From Thraustochytrium sp. TN22 (taxonomy: Eukaryota; Sar; Bigyra; Thraustochytrida; Thraustochytriidae), in contig JABLUY010000162.1 of assembly GCA_013306675.1 (NCBI GenBank), positions 25,573 to 89,572 on the forward strand: 64,000 nucleotides of DNA. The letters run 5' to 3'. Under the pieces are notes generated by a model. It was given only the letters and a program-made list of their open reading frames with translations. It was not told the DNA's origin and made no database searches. The stretch's first letter is position 1, and each line of letters opens with the position of its first letter. Position numbers and translations under genes: made by a program. This document shows, piece after piece, positions 27,858 to 37,177 of the stretch.

Positions 27858-30788
27858 ATGCACGCGCGGCCACCATGGCAAAACCGTTTTTGCCATCCTA
27901 TGCTCGCGCCCGGGGCGCGCGCCGCCGGCGGGGCGGACGCCGCGGGGGCGCCGCCGCCCGTGCCGCCCGCCGCCGCCGCCGCTGCGGCCGCCGTTGCCGC
28001 TGCTGCGCACGCAGAGCAGCGGCCTTACGGGCACCGCGACGACGAGCCCAGGGACGACCACGACGACGGCGAGGAGACCTCGATGCTGGGCGAGCTGAGC
28101 GAGGACGATGATGATGACAAGGCAGAGGTGGACGAGGAGGGAGAGGCCGGCAGCTCTCGGGACCACGACGACCTCGCGCTCTCGCTCCACGATCTGCGAC
28201 AGCTGCTGGACGAGGAGAATGACGATGACGACGATCATCACGAAGAAAGCGGCGCCGACGAGGACGCGGACGGGGATGCTCACGAGCCGGAACGGCCGCA
28301 ACGGCGCGTGGTCATGACGCGAGCGAGAAATGGAGAGGATGCTTCCTCGCCCATGTCGACGCCCGGGCCGTATCGTGCCGGCGCGCCCTCACGCCTACCG
28401 CCCGCGACGCCGCTCATGGACGTGTCGGCGTACTCGGACATGAGTGTTGCGCGGCCGCGCATGTTCTTTGTTGACACGCCCGAGTCCGTGCCGCGTGCTA
28501 GGCCACCGCCGTCCACGGGCAGGCGCGAGGAGCTCCATGTGGTGCATGAGTCACTGGTTGCCACAGACGCGCAGGCGCTCGCGGAGGCGCTGGCGCACGT
28601 GTCCGGCGTAGCCATGCCCGCCGTGCCTCCCGCCGCCACCGAGCCGGCCCAGGCTCCTGAGCCGGAGCTGCCGGGGACGAGCACCTTTGTGCGCAGCGAG
28701 CTCGACATCACCAAGCTCTTTCCGCCGGCGGAGCCCGAGGTAGACGTGATGAGCTGCAGCGAGCTCGCAGAGGCACCTGGCGACATGGGCTTTTTCATGA
28801 GCGCCGGACCGCCTTCATTGCGGCCCGTCACGCCTATGCACACATCCTGGGCGCCACCGATGTCGTATGCGGTACCGCCGCCGTTCGCGCCGCAGCCGCC
28901 GATGGCGCCGCAGCCACCGTTAGCGCCGCAACCGCCCTCACTTCCAGCGACGCCACCTCGGGCGGAGACGAGTTCCGCGCCTGCGGATGCGGATGCCAAG
29001 CTTCTCTTCGCGCAGGCACAGATCGCTGCGTTGCAGCGCAAAGTGGAGAGCCTCGAGGAGAATCTGGAGACGGCGCGCGAGGAAGCCGCTGCAGCCGCCG
29101 CAAGCGCTGCGGCGGCTGCACCAGGGGATACAGCGACCCTCTCGGAGCAGCCCACGACGACGGAGGTTGGCATCCAAGTTGACCTCTCGGGCGGCGAAAT
29201 CGTCAAACTGGAGTCCAAGTTGCAGGCGTCTGAGGAGCGCGCGAAGCGGCTGGAGGCCCAGGTTATTCAGCTCGACCGCCAGATGGCCCTTCAGGGCCAG
29301 GCAAATGCGCAGGCGAACGCGCAGACGCAGGCATTCGCGCACGGGAGCGCGGAGCCCGCACGAACTGTCGTCCAGCGCACAGAGGCTGACAAAGACAGGC
29401 CTCGGCCACCAACGCTGTCCACGGAGCGTCCTGCGATTGTGGCGGCAAGTCAGGAGCCGCCACCCGTGCCGCCGCCGCCGCCGCCGCCGCCGCAGATGGT
29501 GCCTCAACAACAACACCAGCGTCAGGTGGAGGCCACTCAAGGGCTGGGATTGCCGCCAAGCCCGCCTGCTGCCATTCCCAGGTGGGCAGATGCCTCGCAG
29601 CCTTTGGCGGAGGACAGCCCGCGCATTATTCTCGCAAGGGAAGAGGCCGTGGTGAAGCGACTGCAGGAGGAGCGCGCCCGACTCGGGGAGGCGCAGCAAC
29701 GCATCCGTTGGGCCAGCATGGAGTCCTCCAAGAGCCTCGAGTTTGCGGTCAACGAGCTTCGCGCCGTAGAGCAGGCGCGTGCACGAGCCGAGGAGCGCGC
29801 CTCGCTGCTCGAAGCGCAGGTTGCCCGCGTGCAGCGAGACATGCACTCGCTCGCAGCCTCGGATGTCCCGTACGAGGGTGCCGGGCGACCTGTGTCCGTG
29901 CAGGAATCGGCTCAACCGGAGCCTCGTGCGGAGCCGCGGGGAGCGGCCTACACGCAGGAGACCCTGTCGCAAGGGGGCATGCCGAGGCCGCAAGCACACG
30001 TGCAGGAGTCCCCGCAGAGGCTGGCGTCCACAGCGCCGCCAGATCCGGAGCGCGCGTCTCACAACAGAGCGCCAGCGTCCGCGTCCGCGTCCGCGCTGTC
30101 GTACTCGTCCATTCCGTCAAACTCGTTCGTGCCGTCAAACTCGCCCGTGCCGCGGCCTAGCACGGCTACGGAAGAGGCACCGGAGCGCATGCGTGAACCG
30201 AGCGCTGCCTTGCATCGCATTCCTCCTGAGAAAAGACAGGATGCTGATGAGATGCCCACACCCCCACGCGTAGACTCTGTGGAAGCGACGTCACCGGACA
30301 CAAGGCAGCGCATCGACGCCGACGTTGCAAAGAGGCGGCGCTCGTACGTGAACGAGAGCCACTGGTCATTTTCGGATATGTTCCCCAGCGAGGACGGCGC
30401 GGCGCGCAAGTCGGAAGCGGTGGTGCAGCGGCGGCAGACGGCTGGGCCAGAACAGGCGCGGCCGGAGCACAAGGAGGCAGACCCGGTGGCACCGCGGGGT
30501 CGTACGGACTCCACGGAGGACTGGGCAAGCTCGCGCGCCTCCATGGCGCCTTTCGCCACAGAGGAGTCCTCGCGTGACTTGCGCAATGGCTTCTCGCTGC
30601 TGGAGCGCAAGCTAATGATGATCCACATGGAGCGCGACAAGCACGAGGCAGACCTCGCCAAACTCGTTAACAAGGGCGTGCGCACGCGCAAGGCGCTGGA
30701 GCAAAAGCTCTTTTTGGAGACACGCCTCAAGGAGCTGCATCAGCAGGCGAGCAACACGCGCTTTGCGCTCAAGCGCCAGCCAAAGTGA
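27858..30788 (+). CDS. Large disordered and coiled-coil protein with acidic N-terminal region
   Basis: About 976 residues from the ATG at 27858 (an ATG at 27900 is an alternative in weaker context). After an Ala/Pro-rich start there is a strongly acidic region (about 75-145, many Asp/Glu runs), then Pro/Ser/Thr-rich sequence with PQPP repeats. Coiled-coil segments lie near 380-480 (LLFAQAQIAALQRKVESL), 580-660 and the C-terminal 75 residues (FSLLERKLMMIHMERDKHEA). A polyproline run (PPPVPPPPPPPP) near 540 could bind SH3, WW or profilin-type partners. I do not recognise a family. A cytoskeletal or scaffold role would be a guess. Upstream in-frame sequence is antisense to the M23 gene and was excluded. 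Confidence 0.7.
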   Translation: MHARPPWQNRFCHPMLAPGARAAGGADAAGAPPPVPPAAAAAAAAVAAAAHAEQRPYGHRDDEPRDDHDDGEETSMLGELSEDDDDDKAEVDEEGEAGSSRDHDDLALSLHDLRQLLDEENDDDDDHHEESGADEDADGDAHEPERPQRRVVMTRARNGEDASSPMSTPGPYRAGAPSRLPPATPLMDVSAYSDMSVARPRMFFVDTPESVPRARPPPSTGRREELHVVHESLVATDAQALAEALAHVSGVAMPAVPPAATEPAQAPEPELPGTSTFVRSELDITKLFPPAEPEVDVMSCSELAEAPGDMGFFMSAGPPSLRPVTPMHTSWAPPMSYAVPPPFAPQPPMAPQPPLAPQPPSLPATPPRAETSSAPADADAKLLFAQAQIAALQRKVESLEENLETAREEAAAAAASAAAAAPGDTATLSEQPTTTEVGIQVDLSGGEIVKLESKLQASEERAKRLEAQVIQLDRQMALQGQANAQANAQTQAFAHGSAEPARTVVQRTEADKDRPRPPTLSTERPAIVAASQEPPPVPPPPPPPPQMVPQQQHQRQVEATQGLGLPPSPPAAIPRWADASQPLAEDSPRIILAREEAVVKRLQEERARLGEAQQRIRWASMESSKSLEFAVNELRAVEQARARAEERASLLEAQVARVQRDMHSLAASDVPYEGAGRPVSVQESAQPEPRAEPRGAAYTQETLSQGGMPRPQAHVQESPQRLASTAPPDPERASHNRAPASASASALSYSSIPSNSFVPSNSPVPRPSTATEEAPERMREPSAALHRIPPEKRQDADEMPTPPRVDSVEATSPDTRQRIDADVAKRRRSYVNESHWSFSDMFPSEDGAARKSEAVVQRRQTAGPEQARPEHKEADPVAPRGRTDSTEDWASSRASMAPFATEESSRDLRNGFSLLERKLMMIHMERDKHEADLAKLVNKGVRTRKALEQKLFLETRLKELHQQASNTRFALKRQPK

Positions 30789-31252
30789 GATCGGCTTGGC
30801 AGCTAAAGGCGGTCTGGAGCAGAAGGTCTTCTCGGGACAACGGCATACGCTCTTCTTGAAGACACGCGCAAAAGATCACTTCATCAGCAGGCGAGTCTCG
30901 CGAGCTCTACGCTCCTTTTAAAACCGCCGGCCGAAGGGGCGTCGGCTCAGGTGGACTTTCCGCCCTGTGTAATTCAAGTTGTCTGTGGAAAGCCGTATCG
31001 AGTCAAGGGCGCACCGAGCGTCAGGCTGCCTTGAAAGAATGTTTGTTGTGAATTCCAAAAGGGCTCTCTTTTCCAATCTGTGCTGTCCGGGCCATTCGTG
31101 CATCACGACGCGCGGGCCCTCTCAACATAGGCTACTAACATCAATGCGCGCCCGAACCGATGAGCAAGGGCGGCTTTGGGGGTGCAGGCAAGCATGCGGT
31201 GCATGCCTCTGCATTTGTGTCTCTTTTTCCTCGTCACTCTCACGCGTCGCCA
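30789..31252. other. Intergenic region with degenerate copy of the preceding gene's 3' end
   Basis: 464 bp between convergent genes. About 30,800-30,925 is a decayed copy of the last 100 bp or so of the coiled-coil gene: blocks such as CTGGAGCA-AAG-CTCTT, GAAGACACGC and CATCAGCAGGCGAG are in the same order in both. The rest has no recognisable feature. Confidence 0.6.
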
Positions 31253-31834
31253 TTACTTGGCCTCGCTCTCGTCGCTGCTGGCGGCATTGTTGTTGGCCAC
31301 CCACGCGCGGGTCCAGGCGGCGATGCGCGAGACGTTGGACTCGAGGTCCTCGACGGTGTTGCTCTGCAGCACCTGCACAATCTCGTTCGCGTACGACGCC
31401 TTGGCCTCCTCCTCGAGCACCTGCATAATCTCCGCCTCCACGTTCTCCTGCACCTTGCGCTGCTCGTAGCCACGCTTGACGAGGCGGTCGTAGAGGGTCG
31501 TGTTGTCTGTGCGCAGCACGACGACGAGGTCGAACCAGCGCTCCGGGAAGTAGTCCACCATGGAGTGCGTGTCGACCACCTTGCCGCCAGGCTTGAGCAC
31601 CTCCTCGAGCGCGTCGCAGACCTTGTCGTCGTCAAGCACCTGGACCTGGCGCTCCTCGTCGAAGCCGTCGTACAGCTTTTCGCGCTTGGCCAGCTCGTTC
31701 ACGTCCACGTGCGCCAGCTCCGGCACGGCCTCCACCAGCGCCGCGCAGTGCGCGCTCTTGCCCGTGCCGGGCGTGCCGGTCACCAGCACGTTCGGCAGCC
31801 GCCGCGCCGCGCCCTCCTGCGCCGCCCCCGACAT
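31253..31834 (-). CDS. AK6: Adenylate kinase isoenzyme 6 / Fap7 homologue
   Basis: 193 residues. The P-loop GTPGTGKS lies near residue 20. Other family marks are the NMP-binding HVDVNELAKREKLYDGFDEE, the lid-side VVDTHSMVDYFPERWFD and LRTDNTTLYDRL. AK6/Fap7 is a nuclear adenylate kinase/ATPase that acts with the ribosomal protein uS11 (Rps14) in 18S rRNA maturation and pre-40S assembly. Length and motif order match the family. The start at 31834 follows the family N terminus; the frame extends upstream through low-complexity sequence. It is divergent from the Rab gene. Confidence 0.94.
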   Translation of the reverse strand: MSGAAQEGAARRLPNVLVTGTPGTGKSAHCAALVEAVPELAHVDVNELAKREKLYDGFDEERQVQVLDDDKVCDALEEVLKPGGKVVDTHSMVDYFPERWFDLVVVLRTDNTTLYDRLVKRGYEQRKVQENVEAEIMQVLEEEAKASYANEIVQVLQSNTVEDLESNVSRIAAWTRAWVANNNAASSDESEAK

Positions 31835-32679
31835 CGCGCGCCGCCGCCGCCGCCGCTCTCCGACGCCTCCGACTCGACTCGGCTCGACTCGGGCTCCGCC
31901 ACGGACTCCGCCACTGGTTCTGCGTGCTCCTCGACCCCGTAAAAACCCGCAACAAGCCGCGTCGTGCACGACTTTGCGATTCTCACGAATACGAATGACA
32001 TGCGAGCCTTCAACCGGTTGTCCGAGCTTCGAGTTCATGATGTCGTCTTCAATCATTTGTGGCATCCATCCATGTACCCCTCCCGCGTCGGAGTCACGCT
32101 GGCCGACTCGACTGGCGGCAGAAAATGGCGAGCGAGGTGATTTTGCGGGCTGGGCGACATTGCCAGTGAGCGAGGAGGAGCTGAGAAAAACGAATTGTGT
32201 ATCGTGGCCGCGCGGCGGCGACTTCGCACATGTTCGATGATTTGACTTCGTACACATTTGGCGCACCACAAGCCGAAGGCAATGCAGGCTGCGACTATCG
32301 TGATAGTATCGTCAAACCTGCTGGCTGGCAGAACTGCGCCCTGCCACCAGCGCGTGCCAGAGCTTGTCGAAGTCCTCCACGCAGGCCCGTCCACCGTCGC
32401 TCGCGCCTTGACGTCGGCCTGCCGGCAGTGAGCGTAGTCTCGCCGGCCAGCGGCTGCGCGGCGCAGCTCCGCCCGAAGTTTTCAAGGAACCCGCCGGCCT
32501 GGGTGGGCCTGGTGGTCGACGACGCGAGGCGCGGCTTCCTGGCCTCGCTAGCTAGCTAGCTAGCTACTAGCTCGCTCGCGAGCGGCCAGAGCGCAGACCC
32601 GGAGGCGGCCGGGCGCTCGCCGCGGGCGCGGGCGCGGACCCAGACGCGGGCGAGGACGCGGAGGCGGGCGCGACGCGCG
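31835..32679. other. Divergent intergenic region between AK6 and the Rab gene
   Basis: 845 bp between start codons. It holds a tandem TAGC run (GCTAGCTAGCTAGCTAGC, about 32,549-32,570) roughly 110 bp before the Rab start. No gene was recognised. Confidence 0.5.
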
Positions 32680-33318
32680 ATGGAGCGCGAACGCGTGGTC
32701 AAGGTGGTGGTGCTGGGCGAGCCGGCGACGGGCAAGACGGCAGTCATCAAGCGGTTCACGCACGACCTGTTCTCCGCGCAGCACCGGACGACGGTGGGCT
32801 GCGACTTCGCGCTCAAGCAGGTGACGGTCCCGGGGGTCGGGCCGGTCGGCCTGCAGCTCTGGGACGTGGCGGGCCAGGACCGGTTCAAAACGCTGCAGCG
32901 CGTGTACTTTCGCGAGGCGCTGGGCGCGCTGCTGGTCTACGACGCGGCGCGGCCCGACACGCTCGAGGCGCTGCTCGAGTGGAAGGCCGAGCTGGACGAC
33001 CGCGCGCACCTGCCCAACCACAAGCCGCTGCCGGTGGTGATCTTGGGCAACAAGGCCGACCTGGAGGCCGCCTCGTACGACGCGGAGGCGCTCACGGCGT
33101 TTTGCTCCGAGCACGACATCGCGGTGGGCTGGTTCAAGACGTCTGCCAAGACGGGCGAGGGCGTGGAGGCCGCCATCATGGAGCTCCTCAAGTTTATCTG
33201 CAGCCACCAGGATATCCTGGATGCCGTGGACCTCGCGGACGAGAACAGCGCAGCGCTCAATGCTGAGTTGCACACTGGCGGCCTTGCCGAGGATGCGGCT
33301 GGGGCCTGCTCCTGCTGA
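32680..33318 (+). CDS. Rab-family small GTPase, Rab32-like
   Basis: 212 residues. G1 is GEPATGKTAV, the switch I segment is TTVGCDFALK, G3 is WDVAGQDRF, G4 is GNKAD and G5 is TSAKTG. The switch and interswitch residues FALK and LQLWDVAGQ, the segment VYFREALGALLVYDAARPDTLEA and the motif GWFKTSAK are typical of the Rab32/Rab38/Rab29 clade, which acts on lysosome-related organelles, mitochondria-ER contacts and phagosomes. The C-terminal CSC can accept geranylgeranyl groups. It is convergent with DDX10, 144 bp apart. Confidence 0.92.
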   Translation: MERERVVKVVVLGEPATGKTAVIKRFTHDLFSAQHRTTVGCDFALKQVTVPGVGPVGLQLWDVAGQDRFKTLQRVYFREALGALLVYDAARPDTLEALLEWKAELDDRAHLPNHKPLPVVILGNKADLEAASYDAEALTAFCSEHDIAVGWFKTSAKTGEGVEAAIMELLKFICSHQDILDAVDLADENSAALNAELHTGGLAEDAAGACSC

Positions 33319-33462
33319 CACTGCCAGTGGCTCTCGCCCATACAAACAAACGCACAGAAAACACAGAACACACAGACGCACTACCCATCTCTCCCTGTCG
33401 CACCCACTCTCTTTTGCTCCTTTCCTGCTTTCTGCGTCCTACCTACTACGGTTCGATTACAG

Positions 33463-36264
33463 TCAATGCGCGCCGGCCTGCTGCTGGATGAGCGCCAATG
33501 CCGCCTGCTCCATATCCTGCACGCTTGAGACCTTGGCCCTCTTGGCTGGCCGCCGCACGGCCTCCTCCTGCTCGCTGTCATCATCATCGCTCTGCTCCTG
33601 GCCCTGCTCGCTGTCATTGTCACTGCCGTCCTCGTCGCCAGACGCGCCAGCCAGAAAAGCCATGGGGCCTTCGCCATCTTCATCGCCGCGCTCTCCGGCG
33701 CGCAGCTTGAGCTTCCGCGCGAGGCGAATCTCGCGCAGGCGTGCGCGGTCTGCACTCTTGTCCACCACGTCCTCCGAGGCCAACTTGTGGGCAATGCGAT
33801 CCAAGTAAGCCTGGCGCTCCTTGGCGCTGACGCGCACGGCGCCGTCGTCCTCCGCATCCCGGTCCTCGTCGGCCCCGCTGTCATTGGCAATCTCGTCCGC
33901 GAGACGTGCAAAGGGATCGACTTCTTCGCCCTCCTCGTCGAAGACCGTGTGTTTAGGCTTGAGGCGGCCCTTGGCGGTGCCGGTTGCGCGGTCGATGCGC
34001 AGCCTGCGCAGCTGCTTACGGCTTGGGAGTTGTGAAACGTCCACCAGAGGCTCCTCCTCCTCCTCCTCCTCCTTCTTCTTCTTCTTGTCCTGGTCGTCCT
34101 CCTCGGCAGCCTCGTCGGCAATGGGCGCCTGCGTGCCGCGCAGCACGAGGCCGTCGTCTGAATCGTCGTCCGAGTCGGAGTCATCGTTCGCGAGTCGACG
34201 TGCGTGCTGCGACTGCGAAACCGGGTCGCTCGCCTTGAGCGCGAGCAGACGCTCATACTTGGTCTTCTTTTCCTTGGCCGCCCTGCCGGAGCGCAGGCGG
34301 TGGAGCAGCTTCAGCACATCATCGTCGTCTGCGTCGTCCTCGCCGGACGGGACAAGCCCCTCCGCGTCCATGGCCGCATCCAAGTCGACCAGCGCCTCCA
34401 GCTTGGCGAGCGCACGCGAGGAGCTCTTCTGCTTGCGCAGCTCCTTGCGGCCCTCGTCGCCACCAGCGCCCGTGAGCTTGATGCGCGGCGTCGTACCCAG
34501 CCCAAGCGACTGCGCGTAGGCGCCCATGGGCAGCTTGGACCAATCGAAGACGGTCCGGTCGCTCTGCAAAAAGACAGATCGCAGGTACGACTTGAAGGCC
34601 TTCTGCGCAGCCAGGCGGAGCTCCGGGTCCTTGGCCACCTCGGCCGCCAGCTTCTTGGTCACGTCCTGCTGCTTGCTGGGGTTCAGCTTCTTCTCCACAA
34701 TGGGAACCTTGGCGCCGCGCAGGCGCTCCACCATGGTCGGCGCCTCGTTGGGCAGCAGCAACAGCAGCGAGTTGCCGCGGCTCTTGAAGCGCGCCGTACG
34801 GCCCACGCGGTGAATATAAGAGGCCACGTCCTCCGGACAGTCCACCTGGACGACCCAGTCAACGTTGGGGAAGTCCAGGCCACGCGCGGCAATGTCCGTG
34901 GCGAAGAGTACGGCAGCAGGCTTCTTCACGAAGTTGTTGTAAATGTGTATGCGACGCTGCTGCTTGACGCGGCCGTGGATGCACATGAGCGGAACGCCGG
35001 GCCGCAGCTTGCGAAAGACGGCGTCCGCGTATTGCACCTGACGGCAGCTCGAGAAGAAGACGATCACCTTGGACTTGAGGTGGCTGCGGATGAACGAGTA
35101 CAGCACGTCCATCTTCTCCGGCAACTGGCATACCGCGTACGCCTGCGCCAGGTTTGCCGGCGTCGGCGCGCGCCCACGGTCGTTGCGCAGGCCACCCTCT
35201 GCGACCATCTCCACGGCCCTGGGAACCGCGGCCTTGGCCTTGGCCTGGTCCTTGCCCTCGCTCTCGCTCCCCTTCTTGCCATTGTCGACGTCCCCGGGCT
35301 GCCCCTGGGGCATGGACTCCGTCAGCGTGAGCACCGACACGTACTCGGGCTTGCGCAGCGAGAGACGCGCCAGCGCCTTGACAGACTTGGTCTGCGTCGC
35401 GGAGAAGAGCATGGTCTGCCGTGACCGCGGCAGGTACTCCATGATGCGCGTCAGCTGCGTCTTGAAGCCCAGGTCCAGCAGGCGGTCCGCCTCGTCCAAA
35501 ATGAGCATCTGGACCTGGTCCGGGTTCATGCCCGGTGTCTGCTCCAGGTGCTGCAGCAGGCGGCCCGGCGTGCAGATGACCACGGCCATTTGGTGCACGT
35601 GCTGCTGCTCGCGCAGAAAGTTGCTGCCCCCCATCACAAGGCCCACCGGGTACTCGTGGCGGTAGCCCACGACGCGCAGGACCTCGTAGATTTGCAGCGC
35701 GAGCTCGCGCGTGGGTGAGATGACCACTGCGCCGAGGCCCAGGCCGGGTGACCAGCCCAGCCGGAACAGGCGCTCCAGCATGGGCACCAGGAACGCGAGC
35801 GTCTTGCCCGAGCCCGTGCGTGCGGCGCCCAGAACGTCGCGGCCCACCAGCGCGTGCGGGATGGCCAGCTGCTGGATCTTGGTCAGCCTCAGGAAGTTGC
35901 CGCGCTCCAGGCCGCTGCGCGTCAGCCCCGACAGCGGCAGGTCGTCGAAGGTCTTGGCCACCTTGCCATCCTTGCGAAAGAGCGCGCCGGCCGGCGGCGC
36001 CTCCTCCGCGGCGCGCGCCTCGAGCTCCTCCGCCTCTTGCGCGCGCCTCACCACGCTGTTGGGCCCGGGCTCGCCGCTGCGCCTGCGCTCCTTCTTCCTC
36101 CCCTCGCTGCGCGCCTGCCGGCCTGCGCCATCGCGCCGCCTCTCCAGCGCCTCCTCCTCCTCCAGCTCCCGCCGCAGCTCCGCGCGCAGCGCCTCCGCGT
36201 CCTCCTCGCCGCTCCCCGCCGCGCTCGCCTCGCCCTCGAGCGTGCGGAACGCGCGCCGCCCCAT
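33463..36264 (-). CDS. DDX10: DEAD-box RNA helicase DDX10/Dbp4
   Basis: 933 residues. Helicase motifs in order: Q motif region (TKIQQLAIPHAL), I (AARTGSGKT), Ia (PTRELA), Ib (TPGRLLQHLEQ), II (DEAD, in LILDEADRLLDLGF), III (SAT, in LLFSATQTKSVKALARLSL), V (ATDIAARGLDFP) and VI (HRVGRTARF). LARLSLRKPEYVSV and SYLRSVFLQSDRTVFD with LPMGAYAQSLGL are diagnostic of DDX10/Dbp4. The enzyme acts in early 18S rRNA processing, releasing U14 snoRNA from pre-ribosomes. The C-terminal half is rich in Asp/Glu and Lys blocks. The ATG at 36264 was chosen because sequence upstream in frame is a poly-Arg tract produced by a GCC repeat. It is divergent from the LC8 gene. Confidence 0.94.
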   Translation of the reverse strand: MGRRAFRTLEGEASAAGSGEEDAEALRAELRRELEEEEALERRRDGAGRQARSEGRKKERRRSGEPGPNSVVRRAQEAEELEARAAEEAPPAGALFRKDGKVAKTFDDLPLSGLTRSGLERGNFLRLTKIQQLAIPHALVGRDVLGAARTGSGKTLAFLVPMLERLFRLGWSPGLGLGAVVISPTRELALQIYEVLRVVGYRHEYPVGLVMGGSNFLREQQHVHQMAVVICTPGRLLQHLEQTPGMNPDQVQMLILDEADRLLDLGFKTQLTRIMEYLPRSRQTMLFSATQTKSVKALARLSLRKPEYVSVLTLTESMPQGQPGDVDNGKKGSESEGKDQAKAKAAVPRAVEMVAEGGLRNDRGRAPTPANLAQAYAVCQLPEKMDVLYSFIRSHLKSKVIVFFSSCRQVQYADAVFRKLRPGVPLMCIHGRVKQQRRIHIYNNFVKKPAAVLFATDIAARGLDFPNVDWVVQVDCPEDVASYIHRVGRTARFKSRGNSLLLLLPNEAPTMVERLRGAKVPIVEKKLNPSKQQDVTKKLAAEVAKDPELRLAAQKAFKSYLRSVFLQSDRTVFDWSKLPMGAYAQSLGLGTTPRIKLTGAGGDEGRKELRKQKSSSRALAKLEALVDLDAAMDAEGLVPSGEDDADDDDVLKLLHRLRSGRAAKEKKTKYERLLALKASDPVSQSQHARRLANDDSDSDDDSDDGLVLRGTQAPIADEAAEEDDQDKKKKKEEEEEEEPLVDVSQLPSRKQLRRLRIDRATGTAKGRLKPKHTVFDEEGEEVDPFARLADEIANDSGADEDRDAEDDGAVRVSAKERQAYLDRIAHKLASEDVVDKSADRARLREIRLARKLKLRAGERGDEDGEGPMAFLAGASGDEDGSDNDSEQGQEQSDDDDSEQEEAVRRPAKRAKVSSVQDMEQAALALIQQQAGAH

Positions 36265-36345
36265 GCCGCCCCGCCGCCTCGCGCCGCGCCGCCGCCGCCC
36301 GCGCGGGTCGCCGCCGGGCGCCCGGGCCCGCGCCGCCGCCGGAGC

Positions 36346-36385
<40 letters not shown>

Positions 36386-36746
36386 GCTCGCCGCCGCCGC
36401 GCGCGCGAGCTCGCCGCGACCCGGTTCTGCGCGAATGGCGCGCGTGGGCCAGCCACGCTTGGGCCGCTTTCCGCGCGCTTGGGCCGCTTCGCGCCGCCGT
36501 GCACGACTTCGGAACGGGCCCAACGGGTCGATGGGCCGCTTCGAGCGGCGCTGCTTTCCTGGCCTCCAGGCAGTGCGTCAACGGTCTGCTCCGCGGACTC
36601 GGGCTCGGGCGCGGCGCCCTTGGCGGCGGCGGCGGCGGCGGCGGCGAGGGAGAGCGAGAGGGCGAGAGCGGGGCGCCGGTCTCCCACGGGACCGCCCGGG
36701 CGCCTGCTGGGAGCTGCGTGCGCCCCGGGCCGAGGGGAGAGCGAGG
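36265..36746. promoter_or_regulatory. Divergent intergenic region between DDX10 and the LC8-type gene
   Basis: 482 bp between outward-facing start codons. A GCC trinucleotide run lies near 36,345-36,385. Both strands are open in several frames due to the high GC. A bidirectional promoter is inferred from gene layout. Confidence 0.4.
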
Positions 36747-37013
36747 ATGACGGCGACGTGCGTGGTCAAGGAGCAGCGCATGGAGAAGGGCATGCTGGAC
36801 GAGCTGGTGTTTCACGCCACGGAGGCAATGGCGGTGGAGATGAACTATACGGACATTGCGTCGTATATCAAGAAGCATATGACGGCGTCGTACACGGGCG
36901 TATGGCACGTTGTGGTGGGCCGCAACTTCTGCGGCTCCTTCACGCACCAGCAGGACAACGCGGCCTACCTATACTTTGGCCAGACCGGTATCCTCTGCTT
37001 CAGGACAGTCTGA
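36747..37013 (+). CDS. LC8-type dynein light chain
   Basis: 88 residues, typical of the family. Conserved elements include IASYIKKHMTASYTGVWHVVVG, split here as IASYIKKHM and WHVVVGRNFCGSFTH, then AYLYFGQTGILCFRT at the C-terminal strands. LC8 proteins are homodimeric hub proteins of cytoplasmic and axonemal dynein that bind short linear motifs in many partners. A DNAL4-like axonemal identity is possible, but the VGRNF motif is closer to DYNLL. The start at 36747 is the only sensible ATG, directly before the family N terminus. Confidence 0.9.
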   Translation: MTATCVVKEQRMEKGMLDELVFHATEAMAVEMNYTDIASYIKKHMTASYTGVWHVVVGRNFCGSFTHQQDNAAYLYFGQTGILCFRTV

Positions 37014-37177
37014 GCAGGGGGGAAGGGGCTGAAGAACATGTCTGATGCGAAGCTGAGATCATACAGAAAAAAAATATAAAACTGTAGTCTACCAACCGCC
37101 ACCATGCTACCGCAGAACGCGTACCCCACCTACCAAACCATACCAAGTACTAGGCTTGCTTGAGGCGTTGGCGAGCG

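Noticed and set aside
36265-36687. Longer DDX10 N terminus
   Set aside because: The extra 141 codons are dominated by poly-Arg and poly-Ala from a GCC repeat and overlap the divergent promoter region; the family N terminus is adequately provided by the ATG at 36264.
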